A stretch of 40,537 nucleotides of DNA from Pedobacter sp. (GCA_014377775.1 JACMOW010000127.1:1-40537), one strand, 5' to 3'. Positions 19,675 through 29,576 are shown, counted from the first letter of the stretch. Numbers and translations: made by a program. Notes: generated from the letters alone by a model not told the origin.

Positions 19675-19742
19675 TTACTAAATGGAGTATCTGGAATTTC
19701 TTAAACAATACTTGAAAATGATTGTTATTTTTGAAAAGATAC

Positions 19743-20072
19743 ATGATGAACAATAGAAAATTAGTTGAAAAATTTCTTTCACAAAAATCAAATAAAAGTG
19801 ACGTATACGTAGCAGTAGCGCTTGTTGCCGGTTTAGCTGCAGGTGCTGTTGTTAGTATTTTATTTGCTCCAAAAAAGGGATCAAATGTACGCAAGAATAT
19901 AACAGACATTTATACATCCTTTAAGGACAGAATTTTAGGTTACCCTGATCTACAAGAATCTGCCCTTCTACCAGACGTGCCACATTTTATACATCATATT
20001 GAAAAAAAGCGAAAGTCAGATGTTAAGGACTTAATTAGTGAAGCACATTTGGATGGTCATCATCCCTCCTAA
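19743..20072 (+). CDS. YtxH domain-containing protein
   Basis: AVALVAGLAAGAVVSILFAPKKGSNVRKNI motif; ATG start chosen inside ORF 19722..20072. Confidence 0.85.
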   Translation: MMNNRKLVEKFLSQKSNKSDVYVAVALVAGLAAGAVVSILFAPKKGSNVRKNITDIYTSFKDRILGYPDLQESALLPDVPHFIHHIEKKRKSDVKDLISEAHLDGHHPS

Positions 20073-20075
20073 TCC

Positions 20076-20960
20076 TTATAAAAGCTCATTCTTAACATAA
20101 TCAAAACTCGTTTTGATAGATCCTAATTCATTTGGCTTATAGTTAAACTCATGCTCAACGAAATAATGTTTTACACCAGCTAGTTTTGTTTCGGCAAATA
20201 TCGACTTAAAATTAACTGCTCCCTGACCAATTTCAGTATTTATAGCATTATTCTTCTTGTCCATATCTTTAATGTGCCACATGGTAAATCGTTTAGGATG
20301 GGCTTTAAATAATACCAATGGATCCACTCCTGATCTGACCACCCAGTATAAATCCATCTCAAAATCTACCAAACTCTTATCGGTTTCATTGAGCATAATT
20401 TCATAGCCAGTAGTATTTCCGAATTTAGTAAACTCAAAATCGTGGTTATGATACGCTAATCTTAAACCAGAAGACTTACAAAGGCTGGCAGCTTTGTTTA
20501 ATTTACTGGCAATTTTTTTATAATCGTCTGCTGTTTTTCTAATATTTGCTCCTAAATAAGGAACAGTAATGTATTTGCTTCCAAGCACATTTGCAGCACC
20601 AATATAAGATTTTAGTTCCTCCATACCATTGCTTTTATTATTGATAAAACCATCCATATCAAAATGGCCGCTAGGCGATTTTAGGCCATTTTCCTTTAAT
20701 AAACTGGCAAAGGCCTTCGCATCTAATCCCCAAAAACCATCTTTTTTAGAATAGCCATAGGTTTCTACTTCTTTATAGCCAATAGCTGCAACTTTTTCAA
20801 TTATGCTGGTGATATCTTTGCCAATAATGTCGCGTAAGCTATATAACTGTAAACCAATTGCAGGTTTAGCAGAACCCATACTGGATGCAAAAGATGGAAG
20901 TAAGGTCGCTCCAGCAGCTAATAGGCCTGTATGCTTGATAAAATTTCTTCTAGTAGTCAT
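20076..20960 (-). CDS. Sugar phosphate isomerase/epimerase (AP_endonuc_2 TIM barrel), twin-arginine-type exported
   Basis: MTTRRNFIKHTGLLAAGATLLPSFASS (Tat-like) followed by PAIGLQLYSLRDII, AYHNHDFEF, WHIKDMD. Start reassigned to ATG at 20960. Confidence 0.9.
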   Translation of the reverse strand: MTTRRNFIKHTGLLAAGATLLPSFASSMGSAKPAIGLQLYSLRDIIGKDITSIIEKVAAIGYKEVETYGYSKKDGFWGLDAKAFASLLKENGLKSPSGHFDMDGFINNKSNGMEELKSYIGAANVLGSKYITVPYLGANIRKTADDYKKIASKLNKAASLCKSSGLRLAYHNHDFEFTKFGNTTGYEIMLNETDKSLVDFEMDLYWVVRSGVDPLVLFKAHPKRFTMWHIKDMDKKNNAINTEIGQGAVNFKSIFAETKLAGVKHYFVEHEFNYKPNELGSIKTSFDYVKNELL

Positions 20961-20985
20961 AATTGAAAATAAGTTAAGCTGTTGA

Positions 20986-22215
20986 TTATTTGTTTTCAGG
21001 CCTCGTTTTATCGTTGAAGAATAATGCAAATAAAAGAAATACTATAAATGCAATTCCTGCTGGAATAATCCAAATCATTTTCCAGTTCATTGTACCATCT
21101 GCTCCTTTATAGGTGTCTGAAATTAAGCCTGCAACTTCAAATCCAATTAGCATGCCAACCCCATAGGTTGCTAAAGTAATTAATCCTTGAGCTGAGCTTT
21201 TAAATTTCTCACCAGCTTTCGAATTTGTATAAATCTGACCGGATACGAAGAAAAAATCATAACAAATTCCATGGAGTGCAATACCTAAAATAAGTAAGAA
21301 ACTAAATTCGCCAGCATTTCCATAAGCGAAAAATGCATAACGAACGGCCCATGCCAACATGCCTACTAAAATTGTTCTTTTAAAACCGAATTTTTTAAAG
21401 AAAATTGGTAAGAACAAGAGGAACAATACCTCCGAAACTTGACCAATGGTCATCTTTCCAGTCGGATTATCAACGCCAATGGTAGATAAAAATAAGTTAG
21501 CATTTTGGTAATAGAATGCCAATGGAATACAGATTAAAATAGAAGAAACAAAGAAAATTAAAAAATTTCTATCCTTTAAAAGTTTCAATGCGTCTAAACC
21601 CAAAAGCTCAGAAATGCTTACTTTTTCGCCAGTAGTTGCTTTAGGGGGTGTTTTTGGCAATAGGAAGCTAAATAATCCTAAAACTAAAGAAGCTATCCCA
21701 GCCATTAGGAAGGTGTTTTTTAACAATCCTGTAATGGTCGACTCTTTTGAGTCCCAATGAAAATAAAAACTAATCAATAAGCCCGCAGCAATCCATCCTA
21801 TGGTTCCCCAAATTCTTATCGTAGAAAATTCTTTCTCAGGATCATTCATTTGATTAAAAGAAACCGAATTTACAAGTGCTAAGGTTGGCATGTATAAAAC
21901 CATATAGCCAAAAACATAAGGATAAAATACCGTTATATCTGTTGCATTATACATTTGAAACATTAAAACGGCACCAATGATATGTAAAAATCCGAGGATT
22001 TTTTCTGCGTTGAAATAACGATCGGCAATAAGGCCAATGATAAAAGGTGCTATAATGGCTCCCCAGGATTGAGTTGAGAAAACAGATGCAGTTTGCGCAC
22101 CTGAGGCTGTTAAATTTACAGCTAAAAATGTTCCTAGGGTTACAAACCATGATCCCCAAATAAAAAATTCTAGGAACATCATTAATGAAAGTTTAATTCG
22201 GATGGTTGAGTTCAT
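20986..22215 (-). CDS. MFS transporter, nucleoside:H+ symporter (NupG-like) family
   Basis: MFLEFFIWGSWFVTLGTFL, 12-TM profile, GICYDFFFVSGQIYTN. Confidence 0.88.
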   Translation of the reverse strand: MNSTIRIKLSLMMFLEFFIWGSWFVTLGTFLAVNLTASGAQTASVFSTQSWGAIIAPFIIGLIADRYFNAEKILGFLHIIGAVLMFQMYNATDITVFYPYVFGYMVLYMPTLALVNSVSFNQMNDPEKEFSTIRIWGTIGWIAAGLLISFYFHWDSKESTITGLLKNTFLMAGIASLVLGLFSFLLPKTPPKATTGEKVSISELLGLDALKLLKDRNFLIFFVSSILICIPLAFYYQNANLFLSTIGVDNPTGKMTIGQVSEVLFLLFLPIFFKKFGFKRTILVGMLAWAVRYAFFAYGNAGEFSFLLILGIALHGICYDFFFVSGQIYTNSKAGEKFKSSAQGLITLATYGVGMLIGFEVAGLISDTYKGADGTMNWKMIWIIPAGIAFIVFLLFALFFNDKTRPENK

Positions 22216-22216
22216 A

Positions 22217-22912
22217 CTATAGTTCTTTAATGGTTATGTTTTTATACCACACTTCGTCGCCATGATCTTGAAGTGCAATTTTACCAGTTTTATAAGTTCC
22301 GAAACCCTGCCATTTAGCAAATTTACTTCCTGCAATTAATGTTTTCCAATTATCGTCCCAAACGGTAGTTTGTACTACTTTTATTCCATTTAAAATCAAA
22401 GTTAAATTTCCATTATCACTAATGATTTCTGCTTTATTCCACTCGCCCACAGCCCTTACAGGCTCTGTAGTACTTTTAACCATATCATACAAATCGCCTG
22501 CTCTATGTTTTGTAATTTTACCATCAGGGTGGCCATCATTATCTATCACCTGCATTTCGGGCCCTGTTAAATACGTTTGCCCATATTTTGGGTCTTCGTG
22601 CACATAAAAAATAATTCCACTATTTGCCTTTGGCGCAACTTTCCATTCCAATTTTAAATGGAAATCGCCGTATTCTTTGTCTGTTACCAAATCGCCACCA
22701 CCAGTTTTACCTTTTTTAGTAGGGCTCATATGTATCGCGCCATCTTCAATATCCCATGCACTGCCCACCGTGGTTTTGTTGTAAGTATGCCAGCCAGTTG
22801 TTGTTTTGCCATCAAATAGCTTGACAAATCCTTTTTGTTTTTTTGTTGATTGTGCTGAAGTTCCACACCCCATTACAATTAGTACAATTGCAGGTAATAA
22901 GTATTGTTTCAT
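22217..22912 (-). CDS. DUF1080 / 3-keto-disaccharide hydrolase domain protein, lipoprotein
   Basis: Lipobox VMGC; FVKLFDGKTTTGWHTYN, DFHLKLEWKVAPKANSGIIFYV, GPEMQVIDNDGHPD. Confidence 0.92.
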   Translation of the reverse strand: MKQYLLPAIVLIVMGCGTSAQSTKKQKGFVKLFDGKTTTGWHTYNKTTVGSAWDIEDGAIHMSPTKKGKTGGGDLVTDKEYGDFHLKLEWKVAPKANSGIIFYVHEDPKYGQTYLTGPEMQVIDNDGHPDGKITKHRAGDLYDMVKSTTEPVRAVGEWNKAEIISDNGNLTLILNGIKVVQTTVWDDNWKTLIAGSKFAKWQGFGTYKTGKIALQDHGDEVWYKNITIKEL

Positions 22913-22929
22913 TTTATTTAAATATTAAT

Positions 22930-24387
22930 TTATAAACCTAAAGTCCAGCCTTTACGATATTCTCTTTTTACAAATTGATTTACTTCATCGAGATTAGTTA
23001 TTTTCATTTGATCATTATCCCACAACAGTTTTTTATACCTTCCTGGGAAAATTGTTTTTCCGTTGCTATCTTTTTGCATAAGATCAGCACCACGTATGGC
23101 TAAATTAGCCATTAATAAGGCTTCGGTTAGTGGGCCAGCAATTTCAAATGGTGAACTTACCTCATGCTTTCCATAGCCTGCAATTGCAGCTTCCACCCAC
23201 TGGGTATAATGCCCACTAGCCTCACCTTTTACACGAGCAAATCTCTCAGCTACTTTAATGTCAGCATTTTTTGATAAAGGAAGTAAACGAGGATTGGCAC
23301 TATAGGTGCTACTCATCATTTTCCCTTTGGTTCCGATGAATAGGGTTCCATTACCACCATCGCCAAAAGTTTCATTCGCTTGTAATTCAGCGGGTCTTTC
23401 AGGCTGTATGCCACCATCCATCCAATGCACTACTACTTCTCCTTTGGTTTTATTGGTTTTTGGGAATTTTAAAGTTACATGGCTAGAAGGTGGGCAACTA
23501 TCTGGAAAATAACCTCTTTTAAACTCATCAATATATACCGAACCTACACTAGCTTCAACTTCTGTAGCGTATTTTAAATTCAGCACACTAAATGGAGCTT
23601 CCAATAAGTGGCAACCCATATCGCCTAGTGCACCAGTTCCATAATCCCACCAGCCTCGCCAGTTAAAGGGTACCAGTTTGTTAACGTAATCTTTAAACGG
23701 AGCTGTTCCCAACCATAAATCCCAATCTAGTTCAGTAGGCACTTCTGCTTTATTAGCTGACCATGGAATACCTTGGGGCCAAACCGGTCTGTCGGTCCAT
23801 GCGTAAACAGTATGTACATCACCAATTAAACCTGCATCATACCACTCTTTCATGAGTCGAGGGCCATTATTCGATGCACCTTGATTACCCATCTGTGTAA
23901 CCACCTTATATTTTTTTGCAGCAGCTGTTAATGCACGCGCCTCGAAAATATCATGCGCTAATGGCTTTTGAACATATACATGTTTACCCAATTGCATGGC
24001 TGCCATGGCTTGCACAGCATGATTATGATCCGGGGTTGAAACTGAAACAGCATCGAAATTCTTATGCTCTTTATCGTACATTTCTCGCCAATCTTTATAA
24101 AATTTTGCTTTCGGGAAAGCTTTCACGCTATCTACAGCCCTACGTGTATCTACATCACAAAGGAAGCCAATATCGGCCTTTCCGCTTTGTGCAAAAGCCG
24201 CAATGTCGCTTTTCCCTTTTCCCCCAGCACCAACACCCGCTACAATTAATCTGTCACTCGGGGCTAAAAAGCCTTTTCCTCCTAAAACATGGCGTGGAAC
24301 AATCATAAATGAAGCAGTAGCAAGGGCTCCAGTTTTAAGGAAATCACGTCTACTATTTGTTGCTATTTCTTTTTTTAAGTCATTCAT
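22930..24387 (-). CDS. Gfo/Idh/MocA family oxidoreductase, Tat-exported
   Basis: NSRRDFLKTGALATASFMIVPRHVLGG Tat signal, GVGAGGKGKSDIA, STPDHNHAVQAMAAMQLGKHVYVQKPLAHDIFEAR. Confidence 0.93.
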   Translation of the reverse strand: MNDLKKEIATNSRRDFLKTGALATASFMIVPRHVLGGKGFLAPSDRLIVAGVGAGGKGKSDIAAFAQSGKADIGFLCDVDTRRAVDSVKAFPKAKFYKDWREMYDKEHKNFDAVSVSTPDHNHAVQAMAAMQLGKHVYVQKPLAHDIFEARALTAAAKKYKVVTQMGNQGASNNGPRLMKEWYDAGLIGDVHTVYAWTDRPVWPQGIPWSANKAEVPTELDWDLWLGTAPFKDYVNKLVPFNWRGWWDYGTGALGDMGCHLLEAPFSVLNLKYATEVEASVGSVYIDEFKRGYFPDSCPPSSHVTLKFPKTNKTKGEVVVHWMDGGIQPERPAELQANETFGDGGNGTLFIGTKGKMMSSTYSANPRLLPLSKNADIKVAERFARVKGEASGHYTQWVEAAIAGYGKHEVSSPFEIAGPLTEALLMANLAIRGADLMQKDSNGKTIFPGRYKKLLWDNDQMKITNLDEVNQFVKREYRKGWTLGL

Positions 24388-24403
24388 TTGATTTTTATTA
24401 GAA

Positions 24404-24781
24404 TTATTTTTTTAACGATAGGATGTAGGTAACCATTTGTTTCGCATCTTCTTGCGTAATTTTTGCATGCGGTGTCATGGGTACTGTTCCCCAAACACCC
24501 TTGCCTCCATTAATAATTTTATCTGCCAATAAATTAATATTCTCCTCATTAGAAGGGTATTTTTCGGCAATTGCTTGAAAAGCAGGTCCAATTAATTTAT
24601 TTTCTTTGTGGTGGCAACCTACGCAATCTGCTTTTGCAATTAACAATTCGCCACCTGTTTTAGCAGGCACCTCAGGGGTGGAGGTAACAGTGGTTGCACT
24701 TGTATCGGTAGAATCGGTTGAGCCCCCACAGGCAACTAATATTAAAGTAAATGCGCTTAAAAGTAAAAGTGTTTTTTTCAT
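24404..24781 (-). CDS. c-type cytochrome, lipoprotein
   Basis: Lipobox LVACGG; CVGCHHKENKLIGPAF heme motif; VPMTPHAKITQEDAKQMVTYILSLK. Confidence 0.93.
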   Translation of the reverse strand: MKKTLLLLSAFTLILVACGGSTDSTDTSATTVTSTPEVPAKTGGELLIAKADCVGCHHKENKLIGPAFQAIAEKYPSNEENINLLADKIINGGKGVWGTVPMTPHAKITQEDAKQMVTYILSLKK

Positions 24782-24791
24782 TTGTAATTAT

Positions 24792-25844
24792 TTATAGTCC
24801 TAGTATTTTTTTATTAAGGTTGCTATCTTTCCCCGCAGAAGCAAAATCGTCGAAAGCCTTTTTGGTTACTGGAATAATATGGTTTTTGATAAATTCGACA
24901 CCTTCTCTTGCCCCAGTTTCAGAATCTTTAATACAGCATTCCCATTCCATAACGGCCCAACCTTTATAATCGTATTGGGTTAATTTACTGAATATGCGTT
25001 TAAAATCTACTTGTCCATCACCCAAAGAGCGATATCGCCCTGCACGATTTGCCCAACTTTGGTAGCCGCCAAATGTTCCTTGTTTGCCTGTAGGATTAAA
25101 TTCAGCATCTTTTACATGAAAGGCTTTAATTTTTTCGTGATAAAAATCAATGTATTGGATATAATCAAGTTGTTGTAAAACAAAATGCGAAGGATCGTAA
25201 AGTAAACATGCTCTTGAGTGATGATTCACTTTATCTAAGAACATTTCATAAGTTTCGCCATCAAAAAGGTCTTCGCCAGGATGAATTTCATAACAAACAT
25301 CAACCCCACAATTATCAAATTCGTTCAAAATAGGTAACCATCGTTTGGCTAGCTCTGTAAATCCCTCCTCCACCAAGCCTTCTGGTCGCTGTGGCCAAGG
25401 ATGAAAGGTGTGCCAAAGGAGCGATCCGCTAAAGGTAGCATGCGCATTTAACCCTAAGTTTAGTGAAGCTTTTGCTGCGTATTTAAGTTGTTGAACTGCC
25501 CAAGCTGTCCGTGCAATGGGATTATTTTTTACTTCATCAGCCGCAAAGGCATCGAATAGTTTATCGTAAGCTGGATTTACTGCCACCAGCTGACCTTGTA
25601 AATGGGTAGAAAGCTCGGTAATTACTAAGCCATAAGAAGCTACTTTACCCTTTAATTCATCGGCGTATATTTTGCTTTCGGCAGCGAGTTTGAGATCAAT
25701 AAATCGAGCATCGAGCGTTGGCATTTGTATGCCTTTAAATCCTAAATCAGCGGCCCATTTACAAATGCCATCCAATGTATTAAATGGGGCTTCATCTCCA
25801 ATAAATTGGGCTAAAAATAGGGCTGGTCCTTGGATTGTTGTCAT
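24792..25844 (-). CDS. Sugar phosphate isomerase/epimerase (cytosolic TIM barrel)
   Basis: LGFKGIQMPTLDARFID, CYEIHPGEDLFDG, YDPSHFVLQQLDY, AFHVKDAEF; no signal peptide. Confidence 0.9.
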   Translation of the reverse strand: MTTIQGPALFLAQFIGDEAPFNTLDGICKWAADLGFKGIQMPTLDARFIDLKLAAESKIYADELKGKVASYGLVITELSTHLQGQLVAVNPAYDKLFDAFAADEVKNNPIARTAWAVQQLKYAAKASLNLGLNAHATFSGSLLWHTFHPWPQRPEGLVEEGFTELAKRWLPILNEFDNCGVDVCYEIHPGEDLFDGETYEMFLDKVNHHSRACLLYDPSHFVLQQLDYIQYIDFYHEKIKAFHVKDAEFNPTGKQGTFGGYQSWANRAGRYRSLGDGQVDFKRIFSKLTQYDYKGWAVMEWECCIKDSETGAREGVEFIKNHIIPVTKKAFDDFASAGKDSNLNKKILGL

Positions 25845-25848
25845 TATT

Positions 25849-27003
25849 TTAAATTTTAAAATCGAACCATTTTTGGTCAGATTTGCTAGAGGCCACTACA
25901 TTTTCTATAAAGGCCATTCCACGAATTCCGTCTATTGCAGTGGGGAAATCGAGCATTTCTGCTGAAGGTTCTATTCCTTCTTGTTTTGCTGCCAATGTTA
26001 AGGCAAAATTCTTATAAATATTAGCAAAGGCCTCTAAGTATCCTTCGGGGTGACCAGAAGGCGTTCGTGTATTGAATTTTGCAATGTCGGTTACATAACC
26101 ATTTCCTGTTCTGTAGATTTGTGATGGTTGATCTAGCCATTTTACAATTAGGGTATTGGGCTCCATTTGATGCCATTCTATTCCGCCTTTTTCTCCATAA
26201 ACACGAATTTTAATTGCATTTTCTTCGCCAGCGGCAATTTGAGAGGCCATTAATATGCCATTTGCACCATTATTAAATTTTAACAATACATTGCCATCAT
26301 CATCTAGTAAACGACCGTCGACCACAATATTTAAATCTGCACAAATTTTGGTAATCTGCAGGCCAGAAATGTATTCGGCTAAATGTGCGGCATGGGTTCC
26401 AACATCGGCCATGCAACCACTTATCCCACTTTTAGCTGGATCGGCCCGCCAAGCTGCTTGTTTATTGTCACTACGTGCAGGTAAACTTAACCAGCCTTGT
26501 GGGTATTCTACACAAACTTTTCTGATTTTGCCTAAAGCATCATCCTTAATCATTCGTTTAGCCTGTTTAACCATTGGATAACCTGAATAGGTATGAGTTA
26601 AACAGATTAAAAGGCCTGTCTCATCTGCTTTTGCTTTTAAGGCTTTCGCCTCTGCTAAACTAAATGTAATCGGTTTGTCGATTAATACATGAAATCCATG
26701 CGTTAATGCGAGCATTGCGGGTTCAAAATGAAGGTGATTTGGGGTAACGATGCTCACAAAATGCATTCTTTCAGAGGCAGGTAGCTTGCTTTCCGAAATC
26801 ATCATTTCTTCATAATTAGTATATATGCGTTCATCAGGTAAAAATAAATCTTTACCTGAAGTTTTTGCATTTTCGGTATTGGCACTTAAGGCACCACAGC
26901 ATAGCTCGATTAAGCCATCAAGGTTTGCTGCCATGCGGTGGACAGCACCAATAAAGGCCTGTTTTCCGCCACCTACCATTCCCATTCTTATTTTTTCTTT
27001 CAT
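25849..27003 (-). CDS. Gfo/Idh/MocA family oxidoreductase (cytosolic)
   Basis: RMGMVGGGKQAFIGAVHR, SIVTPNHLHFEPAMLALTHGFHVLIDKPITFSLAEAKAL; no signal peptide. Confidence 0.93.
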   Translation of the reverse strand: MKEKIRMGMVGGGKQAFIGAVHRMAANLDGLIELCCGALSANTENAKTSGKDLFLPDERIYTNYEEMMISESKLPASERMHFVSIVTPNHLHFEPAMLALTHGFHVLIDKPITFSLAEAKALKAKADETGLLICLTHTYSGYPMVKQAKRMIKDDALGKIRKVCVEYPQGWLSLPARSDNKQAAWRADPAKSGISGCMADVGTHAAHLAEYISGLQITKICADLNIVVDGRLLDDDGNVLLKFNNGANGILMASQIAAGEENAIKIRVYGEKGGIEWHQMEPNTLIVKWLDQPSQIYRTGNGYVTDIAKFNTRTPSGHPEGYLEAFANIYKNFALTLAAKQEGIEPSAEMLDFPTAIDGIRGMAFIENVVASSKSDQKWFDFKI

Positions 27004-27048
27004 ATTTTTTTCAGAGGAAAGCCTTTCTGTTTTAAGCTTTGGACTCTT

Positions 27049-28749
27049 TTATAAGTTTCCTTTTTTCAATTCATTAACAGCAAAATCGCAAGCTCTAGCT
27101 GTTAAAGCCATATAGGTTAATGAAGGATTCTGACAAGCGGCAGAAGGCATACAAGAACCATCGGTTACAAATACATTTTTTACCTCATGCATTTGGTTCC
27201 ATTGATTAAGAACAGATGTTTTTGGATCTCTGCCCATTCTTGCCGTACCCATTTCGTGAATAGCCATGCCTGGTGTGGAACCATTGTCAAATGTTTTAAC
27301 ATCTTTTAATCCTGCTAGTTCTAACATTTCGGCTGCATCGTTCATCATGTCTACACGCATTTTTGCTTCATTGTCTTTAAATTCACAGTCGATTGCCAAT
27401 ACAGGTTGCCCCCATTTATCTTTTTTGGTTTTATCGATATACACTCGATTTTCATGATACGGTAATGATTCTCCAAAGCCACCCAATCCCATGTTCCAGC
27501 TACCCGGTACAGACATCAGGTCTTTTATATCACCACCAAAGGCTAGCTCGGAAACTTCTTCATGCCAATTGCCTCTGCTTGCTCCACCTTGATAACCAAA
27601 GCCGCGTACATAATCACGTTTATCATTGCCAATATTTCTGTAGCGGGGGATATAAATTCCATTTGCTCTTTTTCCAAAGGTATATTTATCTTCAAAACCT
27701 TCGGCTTTACCATTTGCTCCACAACGGAAATGGTGATCCATAAGGTTATGACCTAATTCGCCACTTGCATTCCCCAAGCCATTAGGGTGTTCGGCAGAGG
27801 TAGAGTTTAAAAGTAAAAAAGTACTCCCCAAAGTAGAGCCGTTTACAAAAACAATTTTTGCGAAGTATTCAATTACTTCTTTGGTTTCTGAATCGATTAT
27901 TCTTACACCTTTCGCTTTTTGCGTTTCTTTGTCGTATATAATTTCATTTACCAATGAAAATGGTCTTAACGTTAAATTTCCCGTTGCTTCTGCGGCAGGT
28001 AGGGTAGACGATTGCGTGCTAAAATAGGCGCCAAATGGACAACCACGACTGCATAAATTCCGGTATTGGCAAATTCCTCTTCCACCATGTTCAACGGTTA
28101 GGTTGGCTACCCTGCCGATTGTCATAATTCGACTTCTTTTGTAATGTTCTTCAATTCGTTTCTTAACGGATTTTTCTACACAGTTCATGTCCATTGGCGG
28201 TAAATACTTCCCATCAGGAAGGGATGGAAAATTATCTACTGAGCCACTAATTCCTGCAAATTTTTCTACGTAATCGTACCATGGAGAAATATCTTTATAA
28301 CGAATTGGCCAATCTGCGCCATGTCCGTCCTTCAAATTTTCTTCAAAGTTTAGGTCGCCCAAGCGGTAACTTTGACGGCCCCACATTAGCGATTTTCCAC
28401 CCACATGAAAACCTCTGTACCAATCAAATCTTTTTACTTCAGTATACGGGCATTCTTTATCATCCACCCAAAAACTTTCGTTAAACTCGGTGTACGGGTA
28501 ATCTCTTTTTTGTACAGGGTGAGAATCTTTTTGTGCTTCCGTTAACCTGCCTCTGTGTTCAAACTCCCATGGCTTTTTCATCGCCGTAGTATAGTCTTTT
28601 ATGTGTTCAATGTTTCTGCCACGTTCTAGCATCAAAACTTTTAAACCTTTTTCTGTTAATTCTTTCGCTGCCCATCCACCACTTATTCCCGATCCAACTA
28701 CAATGGCATCATATGTATTTTGCGCGTCTGCTTTTAAATTTAAGTTCAT
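27049..28749 (-). CDS. GMC family FAD-dependent oxidoreductase (glucoside/gluconate dehydrogenase large-subunit-like)
   Basis: YDAIVVGSGISGGWAAKELTEKGLKVLMLERG (GxGxxG), GGKSLMWGRQSYRL, HEMGTARMGRDP, VFVTDGSCMPSAACQNPSLTYMALTAR. Confidence 0.93.
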   Translation of the reverse strand: MNLNLKADAQNTYDAIVVGSGISGGWAAKELTEKGLKVLMLERGRNIEHIKDYTTAMKKPWEFEHRGRLTEAQKDSHPVQKRDYPYTEFNESFWVDDKECPYTEVKRFDWYRGFHVGGKSLMWGRQSYRLGDLNFEENLKDGHGADWPIRYKDISPWYDYVEKFAGISGSVDNFPSLPDGKYLPPMDMNCVEKSVKKRIEEHYKRSRIMTIGRVANLTVEHGGRGICQYRNLCSRGCPFGAYFSTQSSTLPAAEATGNLTLRPFSLVNEIIYDKETQKAKGVRIIDSETKEVIEYFAKIVFVNGSTLGSTFLLLNSTSAEHPNGLGNASGELGHNLMDHHFRCGANGKAEGFEDKYTFGKRANGIYIPRYRNIGNDKRDYVRGFGYQGGASRGNWHEEVSELAFGGDIKDLMSVPGSWNMGLGGFGESLPYHENRVYIDKTKKDKWGQPVLAIDCEFKDNEAKMRVDMMNDAAEMLELAGLKDVKTFDNGSTPGMAIHEMGTARMGRDPKTSVLNQWNQMHEVKNVFVTDGSCMPSAACQNPSLTYMALTARACDFAVNELKKGNL

Positions 28750-28767
28750 TTTAAATGGATAATAGGT

Positions 28768-29412
28768 TTATGCCCAAACTTTTTGACCTGGCTTAAGATC
28801 TACACAGCCATCGTAACGACCCGGAATTTCTACATATTCATTGGCTTTTGTAACGCCAATTTCTGAAGTGAAAAATCCAAGTATGGTTAAATCTCTAGCA
28901 ATCGCAAAAAACATTGGCTTTGCTTTGTTTGAGTCTTTCATAGGGGCTGCTTTTACTGGACTGGTTTGTACATCAGCAGTTTTATCAGATTCCTTTGTGT
29001 TTTCAATCGCTTTTTTCTCGGCTAGGGTTTCATCTTTCAACTTAGTTATTAAACTAATACGTTCATTTACAGATATTTCTAGGAATGATTTGTTATATTC
29101 CTTTTTAGCACTAGCTTCTAAGTCTTCCAATCCTTTTACAAAAGCTTTTTGCGCTTCTTGTGGATAACAATCTTTAATCATCATGGTAATAAAAGGCCCA
29201 ACCGCGGCAGCCTTGGCTCCGGGAGATTTGGCTGTTGTAGGGAGGATAATATCTGCGATTTCAGCAACTAATTTTTCTTGGTCTTCTGAAAATAGCTTTC
29301 CACTGTTTTTTCCGGGCTGTGTACAGCTGTCAAATAAGGTAGCGATAGTAGTGGCCGAGAGTGCTCCTCCAATTAAAAAGGCTACACTTTTTACGGCGTC
29401 TCTTCTGTCCAT
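28768..29412 (-). CDS. Gluconate 2-dehydrogenase subunit 3 family protein
   Basis: MDRRDAVKSVAFLIGGALSATTIATLFDSC N-terminus; LFSEDQEKLVAEIADIILPTTAKSPGAKAAAVGPFITMMIKDCY. Confidence 0.9.
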   Translation of the reverse strand: MDRRDAVKSVAFLIGGALSATTIATLFDSCTQPGKNSGKLFSEDQEKLVAEIADIILPTTAKSPGAKAAAVGPFITMMIKDCYPQEAQKAFVKGLEDLEASAKKEYNKSFLEISVNERISLITKLKDETLAEKKAIENTKESDKTADVQTSPVKAAPMKDSNKAKPMFFAIARDLTILGFFTSEIGVTKANEYVEIPGRYDGCVDLKPGQKVWA

Positions 29413-29576
29413 AATATTCAGTTTGGTTGTTTTGAAGCAATTAAATTAGGAAAAATATCTTAAGATTAAGAAATTGAAATGAAATAAAGTAACAATAAAT
29501 TTAAAATATGTGTAAAAAGTACACTTACATGCATTTTTTGAAACTTAAAGTTATTGTAAAAATTATCTTACATTAA

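Noticed and set aside
19722-19742. TTG-initiated N-terminal extension of the YtxH protein
   Set aside because: ATG at 19743 gives a normal YtxH start; the upstream region contains a TATTTTTG promoter-like box.
23916-24308. 130-aa + strand ORF opposite the Tat Gfo/Idh/MocA gene
   Set aside because: Antisense shadow ORF; low-complexity His/Leu-rich composition.
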